From CAZJKE01 sp964555625 (lineage in GTDB: Bacteria; Planctomycetota; Phycisphaerae; Phycisphaerales; SM1A02): DNA of 64,000 nucleotides. This document shows, one piece after another, positions 30,107-38,113 of the stretch. Numbering within the stretch: the stretch's first letter is position 1; the number at the start of each line of letters is the position of its first letter. The DNA lies in contig CAZKTE010000001.1 of assembly GCA_964555625.1 (NCBI GenBank), positions 62,001-126,000 on the forward strand, given 5' to 3'. The notes beneath the pieces were generated by a model that made no database searches, was not told the origin of the DNA, and saw only the letters and a program-made list of their open reading frames with translations. The position numbers were made by a program, and so were the translations under genes.

Positions 30107-31060
30107 TCAACTTTTTCCGGTTCTTGTGGCTCCCCGCCGCGCCGAGAGCGCCATCAGGCCCAGGCAGGCGAACATCATCGCCGTTGCGAGGGCCAGCCAC
30201 GGGGATCCGGTGGTCCCATGGGTCTCGCCAAGAACGATCGGATCACCCACGTCACCGCTGGGCCAGGCAATTGAGCGGGCAGTCACACCGCCACCTGACT
30301 CGATGCCAAGGAGCACCAGCCCACTGCCAGCCTGCAGCACGCCCCAGCGGCCCTGAGGCCGCTGAAGTCGCACGATGGGGATCACCCTGCCCTGCTGGAC
30401 TCCCTCCACCAGGATGTCTCCTGCATCCTCGCGAACGAGCACTGGCCAGGTGCCACGGGCCAGCAGGTCCCAGACGCGGTGCCCCGGCAACAGCGTGGCC
30501 ACCGTCTGCCACTGCTCGCCCTCAAGTCGCCAGGCATGATCGTCATCGCAGACATGCAGGACTCCCGCGACGCCGGCGATCTGCGCCGAGTCGCGGCAGG
30601 CCAGGGCCGGCAGCGCTTCCCATGACCCGCCAACGCACCTCCGCAGGTGCAAGGTGCCCTTGTCATGCCAGGCCACGACCGGACCTTCGCCGCTGGCAGC
30701 CAGCTGTGGTGACGGGGCCGTCGAGTCAAGCGTGGCCACCAGGCGGGCGGCACCGGGCGTGTGAGCCTCAAGGAATCCGCTGGCCGCCTTCCGCTCCAGC
30801 CGCAGCGTGTAGAGTCCCTGTCCGCCCTGCGATGGAGCAAGTATCCAAATGGTCATCCCGTCGATGGCCATCGCAATGGGTCGTTGCGAGAGCGGCAGCA
30901 CTTCAAACCACTGGTCATCGCCAATGACCTGGCAGAGGCCGAAGGGCCGGCCGGGTGCATCGGGAGCGTGGTCGTAGATGAACCAGGTACCCAGGTCTGA
31001 GCCGGTACCTGCAAGTGATGCCCAGGCGCCCAGGCACGCCCCCAGCACGATGCCGATCAC
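30107..31060 (-). CDS. exported, C-terminally anchored protein of unknown function
   Basis: 317 aa. N-terminal signal (MIGIVLGACLGAWASLAGTG), a beta-rich middle with repeated Trp-containing strands (HLRRCVGGSWEALP, AWRLEGEQWQTVA) suggestive of a propeller, and a C-terminal membrane helix (LALATAMMFACLGLMAL) with a basic tail. ATGA overlap with the upstream lipoprotein gene shows coupling. Family not recognised. Confidence 0.6.
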   Translation of the reverse strand: MIGIVLGACLGAWASLAGTGSDLGTWFIYDHAPDAPGRPFGLCQVIGDDQWFEVLPLSQRPIAMAIDGMTIWILAPSQGGQGLYTLRLERKAASGFLEAHTPGAARLVATLDSTAPSPQLAASGEGPVVAWHDKGTLHLRRCVGGSWEALPALACRDSAQIAGVAGVLHVCDDDHAWRLEGEQWQTVATLLPGHRVWDLLARGTWPVLVREDAGDILVEGVQQGRVIPIVRLQRPQGRWGVLQAGSGLVLLGIESGGGVTARSIAWPSGDVGDPIVLGETHGTTGSPWLALATAMMFACLGLMALSARRGATRTGKS

Positions 31061-31818
31061 TCGGCGACTCCCATCGCCTCTGAGAGATACTCGACGTCAA
31101 AGACTCGATCCATGGGCTCCTCCCCGGTGTCGGTCGAGAGCCAGGCGAAGTCGATCTTCGTGTAGTCGTCCGAGCCCTCTTCCTGCAAATCCACCAGTCC
31201 ACTCACCTGGGGCCAGGACACCTCGCTGCGACCGGGCATCTCCACGCGAAGGACGCGGCGGTGAACGGCAAGCACCCGGCGGACTCCGTCGTGGAGAGCG
31301 ACTCGCTGCAGAAGGCCACTGTGGGGATCCCTAGTCGCCTCCCAAGTCCAGCCGCGGTCATCCTCGACCCGCAGTATCGTCCCGGCATCCGTCGCAGCTG
31401 CGCTCGTCGGGCCTTCGGGAAGGGCCGCCAACCCCAGCAGCCGCAGGACCGACAGCGGCTCCTGGACCTCGCCGACCTGCCGCGTCCACTGCTCGTCCCT
31501 GCGCTCGAACCAGGTCGTGGTGCGCCCCTCGCCGACGATCCAGATGCTCGGCTCCCCGAACTTCCCAATGCGCATCGAGATCGCCTCGCCACGGCGCCAG
31601 AAGTCTAGATCACCCTGCTGATGGTGGGTGCCGCTCTCATCGCTCCAGTGCAACTCGATGACGCCGTGGCCGACCAGCTCGTCAAGTTCCGTCAGCCGCT
31701 CAGCCTCCGCGGTGCGTAACTCCTGGACTCGAGATGCCTGCAAGGGCTCCTCGGCATCCGTGCTTGGAGCAGCCGCGCACGAGACCAGCAGCAGGACCAT
31801 CCACCCGATACGTCGCAT
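31057..31818 (-). CDS. lipoprotein with a LolA-like middle region
   Basis: 253 aa. The signal peptide ends in LVSC, a lipobox, so the protein is probably lipidated at Cys14. The mature part alternates short strands (GVIELHWSDESGTHH, DFWRRGEAISMRIGKF, SIWIVGEGRTTTWFERR), the pattern of LolA/LolB-like lipid-binding folds; this is a structural guess. It overlaps both neighbours by ATGA and forms the middle of a three-gene operon. Confidence 0.6.
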   Translation of the reverse strand: MRRIGWMVLLLVSCAAAPSTDAEEPLQASRVQELRTAEAERLTELDELVGHGVIELHWSDESGTHHQQGDLDFWRRGEAISMRIGKFGEPSIWIVGEGRTTTWFERRDEQWTRQVGEVQEPLSVLRLLGLAALPEGPTSAAATDAGTILRVEDDRGWTWEATRDPHSGLLQRVALHDGVRRVLAVHRRVLRVEMPGRSEVSWPQVSGLVDLQEEGSDDYTKIDFAWLSTDTGEEPMDRVFDVEYLSEAMGVAE

Positions 31819-32336
31819 CAGAGGTCGCCCTGGAGGACCTCGCAGAGCTGCTCGCCGAGGTCACGGATCTCGTCCTCGTTGATTCCCGGGTTGAGGACGC
31901 GGGTCGGCTCGCCGTCAACGCCTCGGAACCGCATGAGCCAGGTCTCTCCCCCGTCCTTCCCCTCCTCGCGGCCCTCGAGCTTGAGTTGACGCTTACGCAT
32001 CAGGACCAGGGCCAGGATGTAGCGGAAGGCGATCCGACGGGGTCGCTGATCGCCGTCGAGGCGCTCAAAGATGTCCAAGAGCACCGCGTCATCGATCACC
32101 AGGCCCGGCTTGGCGTCCGCGTCGGGCACGATGAAGTGCCAGTGACTGAAGAGCCTAGGCGGCCGTTCACCGCGTTCCCAGGCCTCGAGGGCGTAATCCA
32201 CGCGATCGAAGCCCTCGTCCTCCTCCCGCTCGCACAAGGTGGCCATCGCCGTCGTACCAGCGACGAGTACCTCGTCGGTCGCTGCGCAGCAACCGGTCGG
32301 GCGTGAAACACCGTGCGTCGTGCCGAATCGTGTCAT
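31818..32336 (-). CDS. conserved planctomycete protein of unknown function
   Basis: 172 aa from ATG 32336. Contains RVDYALEAWERGERP, LFSHWHFIVPDAD, ERLDGDQRPRRIAFRYILAL and ends LGEQLCEVLQGDL. I recall similarly built proteins in planctomycete genomes, of unknown function. N-terminal Cys-Cys (TGCCAATDE) could bind metal. No signal peptide, so probably cytoplasmic. First gene of the operon; TAGGAT (32345-32350, minus) lies 8 nt before the ATG. Confidence 0.6.
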   Translation of the reverse strand: MTRFGTTHGVSRPTGCCAATDEVLVAGTTAMATLCEREEDEGFDRVDYALEAWERGERPPRLFSHWHFIVPDADAKPGLVIDDAVLLDIFERLDGDQRPRRIAFRYILALVLMRKRQLKLEGREEGKDGGETWLMRFRGVDGEPTRVLNPGINEDEIRDLGEQLCEVLQGDL

Positions 32337-32377
32337 TGCGCATGATCCTACCGCGGAGGAGAAGGGCGCGGCGTGGC

Positions 32378-32383
32378 TATACT
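32378..32383 (+). promoter_or_regulatory. -10-like TATACT before cdaA
   Basis: GGCTATACTTC, 12 nt before ATG 32396. It implies a leader of only about 5 nt and no Shine-Dalgarno site. Confidence 0.5.
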
Positions 32384-32395
32384 TCAAGGCAGACC

Positions 32396-33259
32396 ATGAA
32401 CTTCACCATCCTTGGAAACCCCGTCCACGAGGTGGCGTTCGAGTTCATCGTCATCTGGGCGTGCATCTACCTGGGCTTTCGGTTTCTCCAGGGCACCCGT
32501 GGCGGCGGCGTCATCAAGGGATTGCTGGTCCTACTGGCACCCCTGCTGTTGTTGCAGACACTGGCGGACGACAGCGGTGCCTTCGACCGGCTCAACTACT
32601 TCGCCGAGACTTTCTCGACCTACGTGGTGCTGCTGTTGGTGATCATCTTCCAGCCGGAGCTGCGGCAGGCCGCCGTGCGGGTGGGCCAGTGGGGCCCCTT
32701 CCGATTCATGCGCCACTCCTCGGCCTCCGGCTCGACGACGATCTCGGCCATCGCCGACGCGGCGACCTTCCTGAGCCGTAGCCAGTTCGGGGCGCTGATG
32801 GCCATCGAGCGCGAGAATGAGACGGCCGATCATGTCATCGGCGGCCAGGAACTCGACGCGGAGGTCAGCGCGCCGCTGATCGAGTCGATCTTCTGGCCCA
32901 ACAATCCCCTCCATGACCTGGGCGTCGTCATCCGCGGCGACCGCGTGCGGCGCGCAAGCGTGCAGTTTCCGCTCGCCGATGAGGGCTCACTTCCCGTCGA
33001 ACTCGGCTCGCGCCACCGCGCAGCGGTGGGACTCTCGATGCGATGCGATGCCTTGGTGATCATCGTCAGCGAACAGACTGGCCAGGTGTCTCTGGCAGAC
33101 CAGGGAGTCCTCGCTCCCGTTGATCGCGATGACCTCGAGGGTGAACTCATCCGCCGCCTCGAGCAGACACCATTGGACCCGCCGGCCACCGGTGACGACG
33201 AGCAACCGGTCGTCGAGGAACCCGAGGCGACCACCGCGGTCGCGGAGCAGACGCCATGA
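32396..33259 (+). CDS. cdaA: diadenylate cyclase CdaA
   Basis: 287 aa. Three N-terminal membrane helices (FEFIVIWACIYLGF, LLVLLAPLLLL, YVVLLLVIIFQP) precede the DAC domain. FQPELRQAA, LHDLGVVIRGDRV and GSRHRAAVGLS mark the active site; the second motif is normally LHDGAVI, so DGA is replaced by DLG while RHR is kept. It makes c-di-AMP from ATP. ATG 32396 gives the standard N-terminus. It overlaps the YbbR gene by ATGA, the usual cdaA-cdaR pair, but glmM is not next. Confidence 0.9.
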   Translation: MNFTILGNPVHEVAFEFIVIWACIYLGFRFLQGTRGGGVIKGLLVLLAPLLLLQTLADDSGAFDRLNYFAETFSTYVVLLLVIIFQPELRQAAVRVGQWGPFRFMRHSSASGSTTISAIADAATFLSRSQFGALMAIERENETADHVIGGQELDAEVSAPLIESIFWPNNPLHDLGVVIRGDRVRRASVQFPLADEGSLPVELGSRHRAAVGLSMRCDALVIIVSEQTGQVSLADQGVLAPVDRDDLEGELIRRLEQTPLDPPATGDDEQPVVEEPEATTAVAEQTP

Positions 33260-34266
33260 AGGGACGCGACGACGCATTCACGCTGATCCTCATCACCGTG
33301 CTCTCGAGCATCATCTGGGTGTGGGCCGCGGGCAACACCGCCGAGCAGGCATCCGTCACCGCAACCCTGCACCTGCAGGGACCCGAGGGCGCAGCGCTGA
33401 TCGTCACCCCGCAACGCCAGACGGTGCGCCTGACTCTGGACGGATCGCACAACGCCCTGGAGACGGCGCGTGCCGCCGCCGCCGAGGGACTTTACCTCTC
33501 CATCGCCGACACCGGCGGCATGATCGGCCTGGACGTGGCCAGCGCGGTCAGGGGTCTCGATGCCATTCGCCGCGCAGGTGTGCGCGTGGTCGACGCGGAC
33601 CCGGCGAAGATAGATGTCACGGCCTACGCGACGGTGGAGGTCGAGGTGACGGTCGTCGCGGTCCTTCCGGGCGCGACTGTCAGCGGCGACATCACCGTCG
33701 ACCCAGCCACCGTCACCTTGCGCATGCCGCGGGACCTCCGCGAAAGGCTGCCCGAGGCCATCACGGTCGACGCGGTCGTGGACCGATCGTTGCTTGAGCA
33801 GCTCGAGGCAGGCGTCATGCAGACGCAGGAAACCACGATCGAACTGCCCGGGCAACTGGAGGGTACCGAGACGATCGTGACACCACGTCGTGTAGCGGTG
33901 ACATTCAAGCTGCGAAGCCGAACTGCGACCACGCAGGTGGAGCAGGTGCGGATCCTGATCGCCGCCCCGTCTGAGGACTATGCCCAATACGCCATCGACC
34001 TCCCGCGACGGATGCTTCGGAGCATCACCATCGAGGCGGATGTGGACGTCATCGCGCAGATCGAAGCGGGCGACGCCATGGTCTTCGCCGTGGTGCGCCT
34101 TGCATCCCGCGATCTCGAAGGAGGCATCGAGCAGGCCACCGTCACGGCGTTCCTTGCAATTGCCGATGACGGCACGAGCGTGCCCGTGACGGCCCGGGGC
34201 GTCGACGTTGCGGACCTGGCAGTCGATGTGCAGATCACGCCGATGGCCGACGCTGCGGCTCCCTGA
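33256..34266 (+). CDS. YbbR-like regulator of CdaA
   Basis: 336 aa. An N-terminal membrane anchor (FTLILITVLSSIIWVWAA) is followed by repeated beta-domains of YbbR type (PATVTLRMPRDLRERLP, TPRRVAVTFKL). In Firmicutes the YbbR protein CdaR binds and modulates CdaA. The coupling with cdaA supports the same role here. Sequence conservation is low, as usual for the family. Confidence 0.75.
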   Translation: MKGRDDAFTLILITVLSSIIWVWAAGNTAEQASVTATLHLQGPEGAALIVTPQRQTVRLTLDGSHNALETARAAAAEGLYLSIADTGGMIGLDVASAVRGLDAIRRAGVRVVDADPAKIDVTAYATVEVEVTVVAVLPGATVSGDITVDPATVTLRMPRDLRERLPEAITVDAVVDRSLLEQLEAGVMQTQETTIELPGQLEGTETIVTPRRVAVTFKLRSRTATTQVEQVRILIAAPSEDYAQYAIDLPRRMLRSITIEADVDVIAQIEAGDAMVFAVVRLASRDLEGGIEQATVTAFLAIADDGTSVPVTARGVDVADLAVDVQITPMADAAAP

Positions 34267-34272
34267 CTGACT

Positions 34273-35580
34273 TCAGCCCCAACGGGTCGCGTGCCAGGCC
34301 TTCTTGCCGCGACGCAGCAGGATGGTCCGATCGTGCAGGAGGTCGTCACTGCAGAGCACCCGCTCCATGGCCAGATCGCCGTCGACTCTCACTCCGTTGA
34401 TGGCGATCGCGCCGGTCTGCAGGAACTCCCTCGCCTCGCGCTTGCTCGCCGCCAGCGTCGTCTGGGGCAACAACTCCACCAGAGACGCCGCCTCGGCGCC
34501 GAGGCTTCCGCGGTCATGCTCGCTTGCCGGTACCTCCGAAAAGACCTCGTCGAGCATGTCGCCGTCAAGTGCGGCGATGTCGCCGCCGAAGAGCGCAGCG
34601 GCCGCCTCGTTGCACCGCTTCAACTGCTCGTCGCCGTGGATCATGCCGGTGAGCTCATCTGCAAGGCGATACTGCATGGGGCGATCCTGCGGCGACTTTG
34701 CATGCGCGGCCTCGAGGGCCTCGACCTGGGCCTGCTCAAGGAACGTAAACCACCGCAGGAAGTCACCGGCGTCCTCGTCTGCGACATTGAGCCAGAACTG
34801 GTGGAACGCCCATGGGCTGGTCCGGTCGGCCGTGAGCCAGATCGCGCCCTCCTCGGTCTTTCCGATCTTCTGGCCATCTGCGCGCGTGACCAGCGGCGCC
34901 GTAACGCCCCAGCCGCGCGGTTGATCCTCCGAGGCGTCGACCATGTCGCGGCGAATGAGATCGATGCCCGCGACAATGTTCCCGTACTGATCGCTTCCGG
35001 CGATCTGGATCGTGCAGTTGTGTTCGCGGCGCAGGTGCAGGAAGTCGTAGGCCTGCAGGAGCATGTAGGAGAACTCGGTGTAGCTGATGCCCTGTTCGCG
35101 ATGCTCAAGTCGTTCGCGGACCGAGTCCTTCTGGATCATCGCGTTGACTGAGAAGTGCTTGCCGACGTCTCGGAGCACCTCGATGAATCCCAGGGAGGTC
35201 AGCCAGGTGGCGTTATTGACGACGATGGCGGCGTGCTCGCCCTCCATGGCCAGAACCCGCGAGAAGACCCGCAACTGCCCTGCGATGTTGGCGGCCACCT
35301 CGTCCTCGGAGAGCAGCTTTCGCTCCGTGTCCTTGCCGCTGGGGTCTCCGATGAGCCCGGTACCGCCGCCCATGAGGATGATCGGGGTGTGACCGCAGCG
35401 CTGCAGGTGCGCAAGAAGCATGATCGGGATGAGGTTTCCGATCGTCAGGCTCGTGCCGGTGGGATCAAAGCCGCCGTAGGCGACGCGGCCAGGCGTGGCC
35501 AGATGGTCACGCAGTTCATCTCCGCCGGTGGTCTGGTGCAGGAGACCTCGCCAGGCCAATTCATCGAGCACGTGCGTCAT
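34273..35580 (-). CDS. tyrS: tyrosyl-tRNA synthetase
   Basis: 435 aa. Class I synthetase with YGGFDPTGTSLTIGNL (HIGH equivalent), SYTEFSYMLLQAYDF, the QYGNI loop and KIGKTEEGAIWL (KMSKS equivalent). A C-terminal S4-like domain (REFLQTGAIAINGVRVDG) binds tRNA. ATG 35580 is preferred over 35589 because TATCAT sits 7 nt before it. It converges with the ybbR gene. Confidence 0.95.
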   Translation of the reverse strand: MTHVLDELAWRGLLHQTTGGDELRDHLATPGRVAYGGFDPTGTSLTIGNLIPIMLLAHLQRCGHTPIILMGGGTGLIGDPSGKDTERKLLSEDEVAANIAGQLRVFSRVLAMEGEHAAIVVNNATWLTSLGFIEVLRDVGKHFSVNAMIQKDSVRERLEHREQGISYTEFSYMLLQAYDFLHLRREHNCTIQIAGSDQYGNIVAGIDLIRRDMVDASEDQPRGWGVTAPLVTRADGQKIGKTEEGAIWLTADRTSPWAFHQFWLNVADEDAGDFLRWFTFLEQAQVEALEAAHAKSPQDRPMQYRLADELTGMIHGDEQLKRCNEAAAALFGGDIAALDGDMLDEVFSEVPASEHDRGSLGAEAASLVELLPQTTLAASKREAREFLQTGAIAINGVRVDGDLAMERVLCSDDLLHDRTILLRRGKKAWHATRWG

Positions 35581-35587
35581 GGCGGGC

Positions 35588-35593
35588 ATGATA
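35588..35593 (-). promoter_or_regulatory. -10 element of tyrS (leaderless arrangement)
   Basis: TATCAT on the minus strand, 7 nt before the tyrS ATG at 35580. Confidence 0.5.
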
Positions 35594-35611
35594 GGACGCC
35601 GGCGGCGACGG

Positions 35612-36130
35612 TCAGGCCCAGCGGGCCATCTCGTCGCGGATCGATGACCGCGAGAGCCACGCCAGCAGGAAGATCGGCAGGGCGACGGTCAAGGGCACCC
35701 TGATCACCAGCCAGGCCACGAACGCCGCCTCCGCAGCGTCATGCTCCGCCACGAGCGACCACCGCGGCGCCCAGGCGATGACGGTGGCCACCACGACGAG
35801 GGCCAGCGCCGCGGTGCTCCAGCAGCGCAGCAGCCGCCGAGCGCCGCGTCGATGCTGGATGAGGGCGATCGAGGCGAGGATGAGTACGATCGCCATGACC
35901 GCCTCGATGCCTCCCATCGTCACAGCCAGAGCCGTAGGCGGCCCTTGTGCCATGAGCGCCGCAAGCACCGGATCATCCCCGCCGGGCAGTTGTGTTGCGG
36001 TATGGAGGGCGGAGATGGGGTCCAGGCCGCCGATGGCCACGCAGCCGCCGTAGCACTGCAAGCCACCGACGACGACGCCCACGGCGCCAACCGTCGTGGG
36101 CCAGATCGGTGTACCTGCCGGCTGCTCCAT
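35612..36130 (-). CDS. four-helix membrane protein of unknown function
   Basis: 172 aa with about four hydrophobic helices: TTVGAVGVVVGGLQCYGG, EAVMAIVLILASIALI, ALALVVVATVIAWA, VPLTVALPIFLLAWL. No charged catalytic motif. The start overlaps the pheS stop (1-nt shared A), so it is translated with pheS. No family recognised. Confidence 0.6.
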   Translation of the reverse strand: MEQPAGTPIWPTTVGAVGVVVGGLQCYGGCVAIGGLDPISALHTATQLPGGDDPVLAALMAQGPPTALAVTMGGIEAVMAIVLILASIALIQHRRGARRLLRCWSTAALALVVVATVIAWAPRWSLVAEHDAAEAAFVAWLVIRVPLTVALPIFLLAWLSRSSIRDEMARWA

Positions 36131-37110
36131 CAGAACTGGCGCAGGAACCGCGCGTCGTTCTCGAAGAGCATCCGGATGTCACTGATGCCGTACTTGAGCA
36201 TCGCGATCCGATCGATCCCCAGACCAAAGGCATAGCCCTGCCATTGATCGGGGTCATAGCCGACCTGCTCGAAGACCGCCGGATCCACGAGCCCGCATCC
36301 GCCCATCTCGACCCAGCGCAGCTCGCCGCGGACCTGCATGCGCATGTCGACTTCCGCAGAGGGCTCGGTGAAGGGGAAGTAACTGGGCCGGAATCGAATC
36401 TCGGCATCCTCGCCGAAGTAGGCGCGGGCGAACTGGACGAGTGTGCTCTTGAGGTCGACCATCGAGACCTCGTGATCGACGTAGAGCCCCTCGCACTGGT
36501 GGAACATGCTGTAGTGCGTCGCGTCGTGCGTGTCGGGCCGGTAGACGCGACCGACGGTGATCACCCGCAGCGGCGGCTGCGTGGCCTCCATGACGCGTAC
36601 CTGCACCGTGGAAGTCTGCGCGCGGAGCATGCGGCCAGCATCCATGAAGAAGTTGTCGCGAGGGTCGCGAGCGGGATGGGATGACGGGATGTTCAGCGCG
36701 TCGAAATTATGGTGCTCGTCCTCGATCTCCGGCCCGAATGCGACGGAGAAGCCCATGCGACCGAAGACGTCGGTGACCTCGTCCATCGTCCGGCTCGTGA
36801 CGTGTCGGCGGCCCAGCCCCTGCTCGATGCCCGGTTCGGTCACGTCCATCGCCGGCACGGGAGTTGCGCCGTCAAGGCCCGCCAGGTGCTCGGCGAAGGC
36901 GGTCTCCAGCGTCGTCTTGACCTCGTTGAGCCGCTGGCCGACCTTCGGGCGATCAGAGGCGTCCACATCCTTCATCGCGGGCATGAGTTGCTTGAGACGT
37001 CCGCGCGACCCGAGGTAGTCGATCCGCCACGCCTCGAGCTCGTCGGCGGTCGCAACCGCCTCGAGATCCCGGCAGGCATCGCTCTGCAATTGATCGAGCG
37101 CCTCGTGCAT
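36130..37110 (-). CDS. pheS: phenylalanyl-tRNA synthetase alpha subunit
   Basis: 326 aa. The N-terminal coiled coil (DELEAWRIDYLGSRGRLKQL) is followed by class II motifs: motif 2 in YSMFHQCEGLYVD with FRPSYFPFTEPS, motif 3 in GYAFGLGIDRIAMLKYGI. It charges tRNA-Phe with PheT; pheT is not adjacent, which is unusual. ATG 37110 is chosen because TATGAT ends 7 nt upstream; two other ATGs lie inside that box. Confidence 0.95.
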   Translation of the reverse strand: MHEALDQLQSDACRDLEAVATADELEAWRIDYLGSRGRLKQLMPAMKDVDASDRPKVGQRLNEVKTTLETAFAEHLAGLDGATPVPAMDVTEPGIEQGLGRRHVTSRTMDEVTDVFGRMGFSVAFGPEIEDEHHNFDALNIPSSHPARDPRDNFFMDAGRMLRAQTSTVQVRVMEATQPPLRVITVGRVYRPDTHDATHYSMFHQCEGLYVDHEVSMVDLKSTLVQFARAYFGEDAEIRFRPSYFPFTEPSAEVDMRMQVRGELRWVEMGGCGLVDPAVFEQVGYDPDQWQGYAFGLGIDRIAMLKYGISDIRMLFENDARFLRQF

Positions 37111-37117
37111 CTGCGGC

Positions 37118-37123
37118 ATCATA
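37118..37123 (-). promoter_or_regulatory. -10 element of pheS (leaderless arrangement)
   Basis: TATGAT on the minus strand, 7 nt before ATG 37110; no ribosome-binding site between. Confidence 0.55.
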
Positions 37124-37186
37124 GAAGGACAGCAGGCCCCGGCCATTGCTGACCGTGGGCCCGCTGCAAGGGGGGGCAGGAATGAA

Positions 37187-38083
37187 TCAGTCGTCGTCGC
37201 CCTTGGGTGCCTCGTCCGCCTCCGCAGGATCAGCGGGCGGGTCCTCGTCCGATGCCGCATCGTCTGTCGCGGCCTCCTCGGCCGGAGCGTCCTCCTGTGG
37301 GGCATCCTCGACCGGGGCCTCCTCTGTTGGAGCGTCCTGCGTTGGTGTGCCCTCTTCCGGGGCGTCCTCGGCTGGCGTGTCCTCCTGCGGGTCGTCCTCG
37401 GCGGCGTCCTCCTGAGGAGCCTCCTCCGCGGCCGCCACTGAAGTCTCTTCCACGTCGGTCACCTCTGGAGCCTCCTCCGCGGCCACCGGCTCAGTTTCCT
37501 CGACGGAAACCGGCGGCGGTGCGACCGACTCGGCGAAGGCGACTCGGCGGTCCTTCTGGCGGCGGCGACGTGACGGCGTCCCGCCCAACTGCGGTCCCTC
37601 CTCCTCGCCGACCAACTGCAGGAGCACCAGGTCGGTGCCGTCACCGAGGCGGTGCTTTCCGAGCTTGACGATGCGGGTGTAGCCACCCTCGCGGTCGTCG
37701 AATCGCGGCGCCACGGACGTCAAGATGTGCTGCACGAGCCGCGGGGCCTTCCGCACCTCGCCGTAGCGGTTGAACTCGATCTGGTCCTCGCTGGGCAGAT
37801 CAAACCACGCGTTGTGCTTGCGCGAGTCTGGCACGTTTGGATCGGCGACCCACGCATGAATGCGCCGGTCGTTGACCATCTGCTCGATGCGACGTCGGGC
37901 AGTAAGCCCGCCACGCCGTGCGATCGTGATGATCCGCTCGACCAGCGGCTGCACGGCCTTCGCCTTTGGCATGGTCGTCTCGATCTGCCCGTGCTCGAAG
38001 AGCCCGGCTGCGAGATTGCGAAGCATCGCGCGGCGATGATCGCTGTCACGGTTCAGTTGCTTTCCATGGATTCGATGACGCAT
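37187..38083 (-). CDS. rplQ: 50S ribosomal protein L17 with long acidic tail
   Basis: 298 aa, over twice the usual 120-130. The L17 core (MRHRIHGKQLNRDSDHRRAM, FEHGQIETTMPKAKAVQPL) is intact to about residue 165. The last 130 or so residues are a low-complexity Glu/Asp/Ala/Pro tail with EDAPxEEAP-like repeats. L17 sits near the tunnel exit, so the tail would be solvent-exposed. Last gene of the ribosomal cluster, 30 nt after rpoA. Confidence 0.95.
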   Translation of the reverse strand: MRHRIHGKQLNRDSDHRRAMLRNLAAGLFEHGQIETTMPKAKAVQPLVERIITIARRGGLTARRRIEQMVNDRRIHAWVADPNVPDSRKHNAWFDLPSEDQIEFNRYGEVRKAPRLVQHILTSVAPRFDDREGGYTRIVKLGKHRLGDGTDLVLLQLVGEEEGPQLGGTPSRRRRQKDRRVAFAESVAPPPVSVEETEPVAAEEAPEVTDVEETSVAAAEEAPQEDAAEDDPQEDTPAEDAPEEGTPTQDAPTEEAPVEDAPQEDAPAEEAATDDAASDEDPPADPAEADEAPKGDDD

Positions 38084-38113
38084 GGCTCACTCCTGCTGCC
38101 GCCCCGGGGGCGG

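Noticed and set aside
30094..30110. Consensus TTGACA on the minus strand upstream of the FlgN-like and FliF/FliG-like genes, with GCCGATGT downstream resembling a flagellar sigma28 -10
   Set aside because: No acceptable -10 at 16-18 bp for sigma70, and the sigma28 -35 (TAAA at 15 bp) is missing.
37146..37415. Plus-strand Ser/Ala-rich ORF that looks like a repeat protein
   Set aside because: Antisense of the L17 acidic tail repeats; no promoter or ribosome-binding site.
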